Positions 45,354-54,191 of a stretch of 64,000 nucleotides of DNA are shown here, piece after piece. The notes under the pieces were generated by a model. It searched no databases and was not told the origin of the DNA. It saw nothing but the letters and a program-made list of their open reading frames with translations. The stretch covers positions 33,159-97,158 of the forward strand of contig CACIZC010000004.1 in NCBI GenBank assembly GCA_902591045.1, given 5' to 3'. Both the position numbers and the translations under genes were made by a program. This DNA is from an uncultured Pelagibacteraceae bacterium. GTDB taxonomy: Bacteria > Pseudomonadota > Alphaproteobacteria > Pelagibacterales > Pelagibacteraceae. How positions within the stretch are numbered: the first letter of the stretch is position 1; every line of letters begins with the position of its first letter.

Positions 45354-45736
45354 CCTTTATAAATAGTTCTAGACAACTTTTCTATTTTCTCTTTTGATCC
45401 CGGGATTAATTTATAAGTAGAGTTATTACACTCACTGTTTTTCTGCTTGTTAAAGGGTTTACCGTAAACTTTGTCTACGTAAACATTCATTCCCTTATTT
45501 ATCTCATCATCTTTAATACCCTCTTTGTTTAGGTATTCTCTAATTACCTTAGAGGCCGCAAGAGCTATTTCAATATCTTTCACTTCTACTTTATCCGCTG
45601 GTAAAACCGCACTAGCAGTGTAATGACCAAGGCATTCAATAGCTTTTTCTTTTTGAACTTTAGTTATATGGCCTGCCGCAAAAGAATATACTGTAATAAG
45701 ATTGATAAAAATTAAGGATATAATTATTTTTTTCAC
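45350..45736 (-). CDS. Secreted protein of unknown function
   Basis: A 128-residue protein with a clear signal peptide (IIISLIFINLITVYSFAAG), then a mature part of about 105 residues with two Cys (AIECLGHY and NSECNNS) that could form a disulfide. Mostly helical by composition. No family recognised. It lies between the suf operon and glnA, on the same strand as glnA, with about 60 nt between them. Confidence 0.7.
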   Translation of the reverse strand: MKKIIISLIFINLITVYSFAAGHITKVQKEKAIECLGHYTASAVLPADKVEVKDIEIALAASKVIREYLNKEGIKDDEINKGMNVYVDKVYGKPFNKQKNSECNNSTYKLIPGSKEKIEKLSRTIYKG

Positions 45737-45796
45737 TCAGTATTTATATACAAATGATTTTAAAATTTTTGAAAAAATTGTCGCAGGTAATATTAA

Positions 45797-47203
45797 TTAA
45801 CAGCTGTAGTACATTTGAAACTCCATTGGATGAGGAGTGTGTTCAAAATTATATATTTCTTCGTATTTCAAAGCTATATATGCGTCAATCTGGTCATCAG
45901 TAAATACATTGCCTTGAGTTAAAAATTTTCTGTCTTTGTCTAAACTTTCCATTGCTTCTCTTAAAGAACCGCAAACAGTAGGTATTTTTTGAACTTCTGA
46001 TTCACTTAAAGCATAAAGGTCTTTATCTAAAGATTTACCTGGATTAATTTTATTTTTAATTCCATCAATTCCAGCCATTAACATCGCCGAAAAAGTTAAA
46101 TAAGGATTTCCAGCAGCATCAGGAAAACGTATTTCACATCTAGCTCCTTTTTTACTTAAAGCTATTGGAATTCTACAAGAAGCTGATCTGTTTCTAGCAG
46201 AGTAGGCTAATAGTACCGGTGCTTCAAAGCCCGGAATTAATCTCTTGTAACTATTTGTTGTTGAGTTAGAAAAAGCATTAATAGCTTTTGCGTGTTTTAA
46301 AATTCCACCAATATAATGTAATGCAGTGTCAGACAAACCCGCATATTTATTTCCAGAGAATGTAGGTGTATTACCTTTCCAAATTGATTGGTGTACGTGC
46401 ATACCAGAACCATTATCACCTTTAACAGGTTTAGGCATAAATGTTGCTGTTTTTCCAAATGAGTGAGTAACCATATGTACAGCATATTTATATAACTGAA
46501 GATTGTCTGCCTGATTTACTAAAGTATTAAAATACATTCCAAGCTCATGTTGACTTGGAGCTACTTCATGGTGATGTTTTTCAACTTTAATTCCCATATC
46601 TTTCATGGCTTTAAGATATTCGCTTCTCATATCTTGAGCGCTATCAACAGGAGGGACAGGAAAGTATCCGCCTTTAATTCCTGGGCGGTGTCCCATATTT
46701 CCATTTTCATATTTTTTACCTGTATTGTAAGGACCTTCAGAGCTATCTATTTTGAAACCTGTTTCATTCATGTCATTTTTGTATCTAACATCTTCAAATA
46801 CAAAAAATTCTGGTTCTGGACCAAAATAAGCTTTATCACCTATACCTGATTTTTTTAAATAAGCTTCAGCTTTTTTAGCAGTAGTTCTTGGATCTCTTTC
46901 ATATGGATCTTTTTTTACAGCATCTAAAATGTCACAAAATATATTCAGAGTATTATGTGATGTAAAAGGATCTACAACTGTTCTTGATAAATCTGGTTTT
47001 AGTATCATGTCAGATTCATTGATTGCCTTCCAACCTGCTATAGATGATCCATCAAAGAAAACTCCATCATTTAACATACTGTCATCGACAATCGTCGCAT
47101 CCATAGTGACATGTTGAAGTTTTCCTCTTGGATCAGTAAATCTAAGATCTACGTATTCGATCTCTTTATCCTTCATTACTTTAAGTACTGAACTAGCACT
47201 CAT
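45797..47203 (-). CDS. glnA: Glutamine synthetase type I
   Basis: Makes glutamine from glutamate, ammonia and ATP. The 468-residue protein matches type I-beta length, with VFFDGSSIAGW, FGPEPEFFVFED, NGSGMHVHQSIWKG and RNRSASCRIP. Tyr397 in LDKDLYALSESE is the position adenylylated by GlnE in E. coli, so covalent control is possible. No glnB gene lies beside it, unlike the usual alphaproteobacterial glnB-glnA pair. Its 115-nt upstream spacer holds an inverted repeat. Confidence 0.97.
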   Translation of the reverse strand: MSASSVLKVMKDKEIEYVDLRFTDPRGKLQHVTMDATIVDDSMLNDGVFFDGSSIAGWKAINESDMILKPDLSRTVVDPFTSHNTLNIFCDILDAVKKDPYERDPRTTAKKAEAYLKKSGIGDKAYFGPEPEFFVFEDVRYKNDMNETGFKIDSSEGPYNTGKKYENGNMGHRPGIKGGYFPVPPVDSAQDMRSEYLKAMKDMGIKVEKHHHEVAPSQHELGMYFNTLVNQADNLQLYKYAVHMVTHSFGKTATFMPKPVKGDNGSGMHVHQSIWKGNTPTFSGNKYAGLSDTALHYIGGILKHAKAINAFSNSTTNSYKRLIPGFEAPVLLAYSARNRSASCRIPIALSKKGARCEIRFPDAAGNPYLTFSAMLMAGIDGIKNKINPGKSLDKDLYALSESEVQKIPTVCGSLREAMESLDKDRKFLTQGNVFTDDQIDAYIALKYEEIYNFEHTPHPMEFQMYYSC

Positions 47204-47257
47204 AAAAATCCCTTAATTAGTTAAAATATTGAAGCACAGTACCAAATTTTTTAGCTT

Positions 47258-47288
47258 ATACAGCATATAAAAAATATATGGCTGCTAT
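47258..47288. repeat. Imperfect inverted repeat upstream of glnA
   Basis: ATACAGCATATA and TATATGGCTGCTAT form an imperfect palindrome in the shared glnA/nnrD divergent spacer, with CAGC/GCTG and ATATA/TATAT arms separated by a short A-run. It may be a regulator site or a 5' leader hairpin of the glnA transcript. Confidence 0.4.
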
Positions 47289-47319
47289 GCATTTTTTACA
47301 TTATACAATTTGAAATTGA

Positions 47320-48159
47320 ATGAAATTACTTAAAAACACTCCAAAACTTTGGTTAAAAAAATTTCCTTGGAAGAAAAAATCCAGCAATAAGTATTCCAGA
47401 GGCAGAGTGCTGATTCTTGGTGGACAAAAAAACATGATCGGAGCAACAATACTTGCTGCTGAAGCTTGTTTAAGAGTTGGAGTGGGATCCGTAAAAATTA
47501 TATGTACCAAGGAAACGCTTCCTATTTTATCACAAAAATTTCCATCAGCACTTAAGGTTGAAATAAATAATATTTCTTTTTTAAAAAGTTTTCTTAGAAA
47601 AGAGCGAAAAACAACTGTGGTAGCTTTAGCGGGACCGGGAGCTGGAAAGAGTTCTAAGACCATGAAATTTACAGAAGAAATTTTAAAGCAAATTAAATAT
47701 GTTATTTTAGACGCAGATTCCCTTAATTCATTTCAGAATAAAACTAAAAAACTTTTAAAATATTTAGATAAAAATAAACTTATCACTCCTCATCAAACTG
47801 AATTTCATAGACTTTTTCCTTCAATAAAAACAAACTTAAGCAATAAAGAAAAGGTTTTAAAATTCCTTAAAATATGTAAGTCAAATATTTTACTTAAAGG
47901 AAATACAACCGTTATTGGTTCTCCAAATAAAATTGTTATAAACAAACATACATCAAGTGAATTAGCAGTTATTGGATCAGGCGATGTTCTAGCGGGAATA
48001 ATAACAAGTTTAGTTGGTGACAAAAAAATGTCTCTGAACGAAGCGGCTTCCGCAGCTACATGGGTGCATGGTGATATTGCAAAACGTCATGGAAGAGGAT
48101 TGATATCAGAAGACTTAGTCAAAGGTATCCCAAGCGCTCTACAAAGGTTAAAAAAATGA
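47320..48159 (+). CDS. nnrD: ADP-dependent (S)-NAD(P)H-hydrate dehydratase
   Basis: NnrD repairs hydrated NADH/NADPH. The 279-residue protein contains only the dehydratase (ribokinase-like) domain: GRVLILGGQKNMIGATILAA, LAGPGAGKSSKT, ITPHQTEFHRLF and AVIGSGDVLAGIITSL. The epimerase domain NnrE, normally fused in bacteria such as E. coli, is missing. It heads a plus-strand operon and shares a 4-nt overlap with ybaK. Confidence 0.92.
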   Translation: MKLLKNTPKLWLKKFPWKKKSSNKYSRGRVLILGGQKNMIGATILAAEACLRVGVGSVKIICTKETLPILSQKFPSALKVEINNISFLKSFLRKERKTTVVALAGPGAGKSSKTMKFTEEILKQIKYVILDADSLNSFQNKTKKLLKYLDKNKLITPHQTEFHRLFPSIKTNLSNKEKVLKFLKICKSNILLKGNTTVIGSPNKIVINKHTSSELAVIGSGDVLAGIITSLVGDKKMSLNEAASAATWVHGDIAKRHGRGLISEDLVKGIPSALQRLKK

Positions 48160-48638
48160 GTGAATTATTGAAGAAAGAACCTGTAAAAAGAGTCGAAGAG
48201 TTTCTAAAGAAGTTTGATCCTAATTTAAAAATAATAGTTTTAGATACGACAGCAAGGACAGCCAAAGATGCTGCAAATTCATTAAAATGTGAATTAGGAG
48301 CTATCGTTAAGAGTTTAGTTTTTAAGGCCGAAGATACTTTTATAATTTGTTTAGTTTCAGGTGACAAAAGATGTTCACTAAATAAATTAAAAAAAATCTT
48401 GAATAAAAAAGATGTTGCAATGGCTAATGCAGACCAGGTAAAAGAAAACACTGGTTTTTCAATAGGAGGAGTTGCTCCAACTGGACACTTAAAAAAATTA
48501 AATATTATTGTAGATAAGTCTTTAAGTAGGTTTAAATATGTGTATGGTGCAGCAGGTCATCCTGATTGTGTATTCAGAATTACTTATCCCGAGTTAGTTA
48601 AATTAACAATTGGATCTGAGCAAGAAATAATTGAATGA
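48156..48638 (+). CDS. YbaK/ProX-type aminoacyl-tRNA deacylase-like protein
   Basis: A 160-residue YbaK/aaRS-associated domain. Characteristic parts are CELGAIVKSLVFKAEDTFII with the central Lys, NTGFSIGGVAPTGH and YGAAGHPDCVFRITYPEL. Family members remove wrong amino acids from tRNA-Pro and others. The exact specificity cannot be told. It overlaps both neighbours by 4 nt. Confidence 0.88.
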   Translation: MSELLKKEPVKRVEEFLKKFDPNLKIIVLDTTARTAKDAANSLKCELGAIVKSLVFKAEDTFIICLVSGDKRCSLNKLKKILNKKDVAMANADQVKENTGFSIGGVAPTGHLKKLNIIVDKSLSRFKYVYGAAGHPDCVFRITYPELVKLTIGSEQEIIE

Positions 48639-49528
48639 GAGAACCAAAAGCTATTGATATTTTTTTATTACTTTTACTAGCAGTAATTTGGGGATCAGCT
48701 TTCTTCAATATTAAAATAGCAACTTATACCTACGATACTTTTACTTTGGTTTTTGTTAGAGTTTTTTTTGCATCAGTAGCTTTACTTATTTGGTGCTTTT
48801 ATAAAAAAATTAAAATAATGGCGTTTTCAAAAGATTGGAAACTCTATGCTCTTGTTGGACTCGTCAACATTTCACTGCCATTTCTACTTATTGCCTACGG
48901 CACAGATAAAGTTCAAAGTTATTTATCCGCAATTTTAATGAGCTCAACACCATTAAGCGGTGCAATACTAGCTCATTTTTTTACATCTAATGAAAAACTT
49001 AATTTAACAAAGGGTATAGGAGTAATAGTTGGTTTTATAGGAGTTGTTATTCTGTTTTTTGATAAAATAGTTATCTCAGAAAGCAATTTTGTTTACGCTT
49101 TAATAATACTTCTTGCATCTACATTATATGTGATTGGAGGATTAATAACTTTAAAATTTTTAAAAAACAAAGGAAATGAAAATGTTACTACCTCTACTGT
49201 AATTTGGTCGTTAATTTCTCTCTTGCCTTTTTGCCTTTATCAGGAACCATGGAACAATCTAAACCCTTCGCTAGAGTCAACTTTATCACTTGTCTATTTA
49301 GGAATATTTGCCACAGGAATTGCATGGATGTTAAGATTTCATATCTTGACAACAAATGGATTAATTTTTCAAGCGCAAGTAGCCTATTTGATACCAATAT
49401 TTGGAGTTATATTTGGCTACGTGATTATGGACGAAAACATTACATGGAAAGTCTTACTTTCTCTTATAATTATTATTTTGGGTATATTTATGGTAAAAAA
49501 AGGAAATAAAGGAATTAAAAACAATTAA
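48635..49528 (+). CDS. EamA/DMT-family transporter
   Basis: A 297-residue membrane protein with ten helices arranged as two EamA repeats. The first repeat starts FLLLLLAVIWGSAFFNIKIA and has AILMSSTPLSGAILAHFF; the second starts YALIILLASTLYVIGG and ends with VAYLIPIFGVIFGYVIMDE. Drug/metabolite exporters of this kind carry amino acids or other small molecules, with unknown cargo here. Overlaps the upstream gene and shares a base with the next. Confidence 0.9.
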   Translation: MREPKAIDIFLLLLLAVIWGSAFFNIKIATYTYDTFTLVFVRVFFASVALLIWCFYKKIKIMAFSKDWKLYALVGLVNISLPFLLIAYGTDKVQSYLSAILMSSTPLSGAILAHFFTSNEKLNLTKGIGVIVGFIGVVILFFDKIVISESNFVYALIILLASTLYVIGGLITLKFLKNKGNENVTTSTVIWSLISLLPFCLYQEPWNNLNPSLESTLSLVYLGIFATGIAWMLRFHILTTNGLIFQAQVAYLIPIFGVIFGYVIMDENITWKVLLSLIIIILGIFMVKKGNKGIKNN

Positions 49529-50604
49529 TGTCTTACGATTCAATTCCATTAAATATTTTATCAATTTTTTCATTAATAAGTTTTTTTATTTTTTTTATAG
49601 TTCTAAAATTTAGCCAAAAAATAGGAAAAATTTTTTTATTAGACGAAGATTTTAAAAAACCTCAAGCTTTTCATAGCACAGGAACTCTTAGATGTGGCGG
49701 TCTTGCCATAATGATTTCTTTTTTAATATTTAATCTTTTGAATTTAGTTTTTTTTAAAAGTATACACTATGATTTTCTGGCACTGTCTTCAGCACTATTT
49801 ATACTGGGTTTTTTAGATGATATAAAAATAAAAATTAACCCAAATATTAGACTAATTATTATGTTTGCATTACTAATATTTTTAGTAAATATTTTTTCAA
49901 TATATATAGAAAAGACCGGCTTAGCTTTTCTAAACTTGTGGTTAGAGAATATTTTTTTTAAAAATTTATTTATACTATTATGTTTTTTATTTATTATAAA
50001 TGGATCTAACTTGGTAGATGGCTTTAATGGATTGTTAGCTATTCATGTAATAATACTAAATTCAATACTATTATTTATAAATTCAATGACTGGACAAAAT
50101 GATCTAATTTTTAATATTATTTCTCAAAATATTTTGATTTTTATATTTTTTCTATTCAATTTTCCTAATGCTAAAATGTTTTTAGGGGATAGCGGATCGT
50201 ACTTACTAGGAGGTCTTCTTGGGTTGAATGTTGTAAAAACTTCAAATTTAAATCCAGAAATATCACCATTCTTTTTTGCGGCAATTTTGTTCTATATTTT
50301 TTTTGAAGTGTTTTTTTCTTTTTTTAGAAAATTAGTGCAGAAAAAATCCCCTTTGCAACCTGACCAGAATCATTTTCATATGCTCACATTTTATCTCATT
50401 AAAAAATCAAATTACAAAAACCCTAATGCACTTAACGGCTTTTTAATTAATTTATTTTATGTATTTTTAATAATACCTTTGCTTGTTTTTATTGATAATC
50501 CTTTGTTTTGCAGGTACTGGTTTTTTGCCTTATTAATAATATATACGCTATCTTATGTAAAATTATATAAATCTAAAAAAAATAATGTTATAAAAAATGA
50601 TTAA
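49528..50604 (+). CDS. MraY/WecA-family polyprenyl-phosphate sugar-phosphate transferase
   Basis: A 358-residue polytopic enzyme (about ten helices) of the GT4/MraY-like family, which link a HexNAc-1-phosphate to undecaprenyl phosphate to begin polysaccharides. The active-site motifs are FLDDIKIKINPNIRL, NGSNLVDGFNGLLAIH with the catalytic Asp, and AKMFLGDSGSYLLGGLLGL; the HFHML motif near the end is the HxH-type site. mraY proper is elsewhere in the genome, so this is probably a WecA-like starter for surface glycan. It directly precedes the DUF4956 gene. Confidence 0.88.
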   Translation: MSYDSIPLNILSIFSLISFFIFFIVLKFSQKIGKIFLLDEDFKKPQAFHSTGTLRCGGLAIMISFLIFNLLNLVFFKSIHYDFLALSSALFILGFLDDIKIKINPNIRLIIMFALLIFLVNIFSIYIEKTGLAFLNLWLENIFFKNLFILLCFLFIINGSNLVDGFNGLLAIHVIILNSILLFINSMTGQNDLIFNIISQNILIFIFFLFNFPNAKMFLGDSGSYLLGGLLGLNVVKTSNLNPEISPFFFAAILFYIFFEVFFSFFRKLVQKKSPLQPDQNHFHMLTFYLIKKSNYKNPNALNGFLINLFYVFLIIPLLVFIDNPLFCRYWFFALLIIYTLSYVKLYKSKKNNVIKND

Positions 50605-50609
50605 AATTT

Positions 50610-51227
50610 ATGGATGAATTAATACCACTACTTATCCTCGTTCTAGGAGGGCTGCTTCTAAGATTCTCATTAACAATGACAGGGCAAGCTTGGGCAAAGT
50701 CTCATGCACAAACTGTTGCGTTTATGATATTGCCAATTATTACGTATGTGATTACAAAAACTATTGCAGGCAATATTGCATTATCTTTAGGGATGATAGG
50801 AGCGCTATCTATAGTTCGTTTCAGACATCCTGTAAAAAGCGCATTAGAGCTGATTATGTATTTTGACTTAATTACCATTGGAATTGCTACGAGCGTAAGA
50901 ACTAAATGGGCAATTCAGTTAATAATTGCAACTGTAGTTATTATTTTTTTAGTTAAAATAGTTCAAAAAATTTCTAAAAATTTTGGAAAATCATTTTACA
51001 AAATGTCGTTTAATGAAGGTACAACATCAAACTCACTTGAGATTTTTTCTAAACAAAAAATTGACTTGATAGAAAATAGCGAAAATTTAAGCAATTCTTT
51101 CAATGACAAATCTGCTGGAGAAGTTGTTTATAGATTAACTTTTGAAAATAAAAAAGATTTAGATGTGTTTAAGAAGAAAATCGAAGGCACAAAAGGAATA
51201 AGTAAAATTAATGTTAATTACAGCTAA
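50610..51227 (+). CDS. DUF4956 membrane protein
   Basis: A 205-residue protein with about four N-terminal helices and a cytoplasmic C-terminal domain of about 90 residues. The motif ALSLGMIGALSIVRFRHPVK is the DUF4956 hallmark. Across bacteria these proteins sit beside VTC-domain and CotH-type genes, as here, suggesting a membrane component for polyphosphate or a surface polymer. The mechanism is unknown. Its end overlaps the CotH-like gene by 17 nt. Confidence 0.87.
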   Translation: MDELIPLLILVLGGLLLRFSLTMTGQAWAKSHAQTVAFMILPIITYVITKTIAGNIALSLGMIGALSIVRFRHPVKSALELIMYFDLITIGIATSVRTKWAIQLIIATVVIIFLVKIVQKISKNFGKSFYKMSFNEGTTSNSLEIFSKQKIDLIENSENLSNSFNDKSAGEVVYRLTFENKKDLDVFKKKIEGTKGISKINVNYS

Positions 51228-53607
51228 AAATTATGCGAAAAAAATAATTTTTTTTTTGTTAATTTATTTATTTTCTACACAGCAATCTTTTTCAAATAAC
51301 AATAATTCTGCCAATAATTTTTTAGGGTGCAGCGACGAGGAAGGTAAAAATTATTTAAAAAATATAGATAATTTAGAAATTCAAAAAATTGAAGTAGATA
51401 TTCACAACTATAGAAGATGGACCGTCAATAGCATAAGAATTATAACAAACAATTCTAGATTTACTCCTGAAAAATACAAAAACAGATATGATGCAACGAT
51501 ATCTGTTTTATATGAAAATGGAACAAAGTGTGTTTTTGAAGGAAGAATTCGTCATCACGGAGATGAAAAAGATCATATTAGCCTTTCAGGAAATTCGATA
51601 ATTCAAAGCTTGGATGTTCATCTTAGCAATGGAAATATTAGGGGAATAACTAAGTTTAAACTATTAAGGCCAAAAACAAGAGGAAACCTAGAGGACGAAA
51701 TAATTGTTACTCAACTACTTAGAAATTTAAATTACTTAGCACCTAGAACTATAAAGGTTAAGGCAAGAGTCAATCAGGCAAGCTCTATAATGATTTTTCA
51801 GGAAAAAGCTGCAAAAGAACTTTTAGAGTTCAACAACAGAAGAGAAGGGCCAATATTAGAAGGCGATGAAAGATTTTTTTTTAAAACGGTTGAAAACTTA
51901 CCAGACAATCAATTAAGCAATTGGTCAATTGGCGCTGTTTCTTTAATGAACGAGAGCGTCAAACATATGTTAACTAAACAAGTTAACTCTAGAATAATTG
52001 ATAAAAGCAATCAGCACAAAAATATTTCATTTAATTCTTTAACAAATTTAAATTTAATTTATCTTGATTATTCCAACAGGTTTCAAAATAAAAAAAATAA
52101 TTTTAACTATTTTGATTATGATCTGGATAATACTTTATTGGGTTTTTTTGATCCAAAAAATATTTTAAAATTAGATATTTATAATCTTCTGATCCAGGCC
52201 ACCAATAGCCAACATGGTTTAGCAGCTAATAATAGAAAGTTCTATTGGAATTCCATAGAAAACTATTTTGAACCAATAAATTATGACTCGAATACGTATA
52301 TTACTAATATTTCTAAAAAATCAGGGAACATGTATCGTCTTCCGATCTCAAATCAATTTACTAAATCTTTTGATATACTTAGAAATAAAATTGAAAATAT
52401 AGATTTAGTTGAGTTACAAAAAAACCTGAATCTTTCCGGAATTAGAGTTTCCAATGAAGATTTAAATGGAAAAATTAACGAAATTCTTGACAATATAAAC
52501 TTTATTGAAACAAATTATATTTCTCTTAGTAAAGAACTGATTGAAAAAAATAAATTTGAACCAGTAAATAATATTTTGAAAAATTTCAGTAATAGTTTAA
52601 AGGAAGTTGAGCCAAATGTTTATTTAGTTAAACACAATATTGAGAACGGCAACCTGCAAAGATGTGAGATTTATTTAACGGTCTGTGAGGATTACAATTT
52701 TTCCAAAAAAAGTTTATTAGAACTTTTGGAGGGCGAACTGACTTTGAATGAACAGGCTTACCAGTATCTTGGTAAAAACTTAAATTTTGAAAATATAACT
52801 AAACACAAAAAATATAATAAGCTAAAAGTTAATAAGTCTACAATCTATTACGATAATGGAATAGAAATTAAAAATAGGCCCGATGAAAATACGATAGATG
52901 TTTATCAAAGTATACCGGGGTCAAGAGCCTATATAATCAATGGTGAAATAGAAAATTTAAAAATTAATTTTAATGGTTATGAGATAAAAGAGAATAATTC
53001 AGAATTAAAAGCTTCTCCCAGAAATTATCCTATAGATATTGTCGGCCTTACAGGATGTTTGTCATTAGTTAACTTAAAAGTTAAAAATGTTTCGATAAAA
53101 GCAAATGGATCGAGCTGTGAGGATTCGGTTAATCTTATAAATGTTAACGGATCATTAAACGAAATTGATATAAAAAATTCTTTTAGCGATGGATTAGATG
53201 TGGATTTTTCAGATTTAGAAATTGACAATATAAAAGTCGTTTCCTCAGGAAATGACTGCGTTGATTTTTCTGCAGGAACGTACAAATTAAAAAATCTTGA
53301 TCTGAGCAAATGTGGAGATAAAGGACTTTCCGTCGGTGAAAAATCTTTTTTAACTTTAAATAAAATTATTATTAAAAATGCAGATATGGGAATTGCATCA
53401 AAAGATAGCTCGATTGTAAAATTAAATTTTGCATATTTAAAAAATTTAAAAACATGTGTATCTGCTTATAATAAAAAACAAGAATTTAACGGCGGCTATT
53501 TGGAAATGAAACAAATGCAATGCGAAGATTATAGCGTAAAAGCAAACATTGATTCTCGGTCAAAAATTCTGGAAAAAAATGAAGCTTTAGAAGGTTACAG
53601 TTTATGA
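51211..53607 (+). CDS. Secreted CotH-like protein with C-terminal beta-helix
   Basis: A 798-residue protein with a signal peptide (IIFFLLIYLFSTQQSFS). Residues about 60-430 resemble CotH kinase: the RIRHHGDEKDHI segment, and HGLAANNRKFYWNSIENYFE with INYDSN near residues 335-357, echoing the CotH H-x-N-R-Y and Asp metal motifs. Residues about 560-790 look like a right-handed beta-helix with short Asn/Ser/Ile repeats and paired Cys. CotH proteins phosphorylate partner proteins; here the helix could bind a glycan. It is placed between DUF4956 and VTC genes with overlaps of 17 and 4 nt. Confidence 0.72.
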   Translation: MLITAKNYAKKIIFFLLIYLFSTQQSFSNNNNSANNFLGCSDEEGKNYLKNIDNLEIQKIEVDIHNYRRWTVNSIRIITNNSRFTPEKYKNRYDATISVLYENGTKCVFEGRIRHHGDEKDHISLSGNSIIQSLDVHLSNGNIRGITKFKLLRPKTRGNLEDEIIVTQLLRNLNYLAPRTIKVKARVNQASSIMIFQEKAAKELLEFNNRREGPILEGDERFFFKTVENLPDNQLSNWSIGAVSLMNESVKHMLTKQVNSRIIDKSNQHKNISFNSLTNLNLIYLDYSNRFQNKKNNFNYFDYDLDNTLLGFFDPKNILKLDIYNLLIQATNSQHGLAANNRKFYWNSIENYFEPINYDSNTYITNISKKSGNMYRLPISNQFTKSFDILRNKIENIDLVELQKNLNLSGIRVSNEDLNGKINEILDNINFIETNYISLSKELIEKNKFEPVNNILKNFSNSLKEVEPNVYLVKHNIENGNLQRCEIYLTVCEDYNFSKKSLLELLEGELTLNEQAYQYLGKNLNFENITKHKKYNKLKVNKSTIYYDNGIEIKNRPDENTIDVYQSIPGSRAYIINGEIENLKINFNGYEIKENNSELKASPRNYPIDIVGLTGCLSLVNLKVKNVSIKANGSSCEDSVNLINVNGSLNEIDIKNSFSDGLDVDFSDLEIDNIKVVSSGNDCVDFSAGTYKLKNLDLSKCGDKGLSVGEKSFLTLNKIIIKNADMGIASKDSSIVKLNFAYLKNLKTCVSAYNKKQEFNGGYLEMKQMQCEDYSVKANIDSRSKILEKNEALEGYSL

Positions 53608-54191
53608 GTTTTAGAATTGAAGAAAAGTTATTTATTAAATCAGAAAACTTAATTTCTTTTAAAGAGTACTTGATTAACAAACCGTCAAAACAAATCTATC
53701 ATCCAAGAATTATCAAGAGTTTATATTTTGATAACTTAAATTTAGAAATGTACCAAGACTCTTTGGAGGGTCTGACTCCAAGAAAAAAAATAAGGATTAG
53801 ATCATACCCTAACGAAAATGATAAAAATTTATATTTGGAAATTAAAACATCAAGTGTTGAGGGCAGATTTAAAACCAGAGAAATTATTGATAAAAATAAA
53901 TTCGAAATTTTTAAAAAAAGCGGATATTTTGATAATCAGTATGGATTATGTTTTCCCAATGTAAGCGTTCTTTACAAAAGAGAATATTTTCAGTTAGATG
54001 ATATGCGTATATCTATAGATAGCGAGCTTTCATATGAAAATAATTCAAGCAAAATTAAATACAAAGATTTTAATTCTATAGTTGAAATTAAAACTTCAAT
54101 TAAAAAAAATTTGGACGATTTATCTGAAAGTTTTCCTTTTCAAAAAATAAGATTTTCAAAATATTGTTTTGCCATAGAAAATTTAGCTTAA
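53604..54191 (+). CDS. VTC-domain (polyphosphate polymerase-like) protein
   Basis: A 195-residue stand-alone VTC domain of the CYTH/tunnel fold. Visible parts are the N-terminal RIEEKLFIKSE, the tunnel Arg/Lys sets KSLYFDNLNLEMYQD, RKKIRIRSYPN and LYLEIKTSS, then IVEIKTSIKK and the end RFSKYCFAIEN. Yeast Vtc4 uses this fold to make polyphosphate; bacterial members usually occur with DUF4956. It lacks SPX and membrane parts, so the neighbouring DUF4956 protein may anchor it. Converges with the GT9-like gene. Confidence 0.85.
   Translation: MSFRIEEKLFIKSENLISFKEYLINKPSKQIYHPRIIKSLYFDNLNLEMYQDSLEGLTPRKKIRIRSYPNENDKNLYLEIKTSSVEGRFKTREIIDKNKFEIFKKSGYFDNQYGLCFPNVSVLYKREYFQLDDMRISIDSELSYENNSSKIKYKDFNSIVEIKTSIKKNLDDLSESFPFQKIRFSKYCFAIENLA

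Noticed and set aside
46547..46849. A 100-residue plus-strand reading frame inside glnA
   Set aside because: Antisense to glutamine synthetase with a Phe/Ile-rich composition; no start signal or homology features.
47230..47250. A possible sigma-54 promoter on the reverse strand before glnA
   Set aside because: TGGTACTGTGCTTC lacks the correct spacing between the GG and GC elements, so the match is not convincing.
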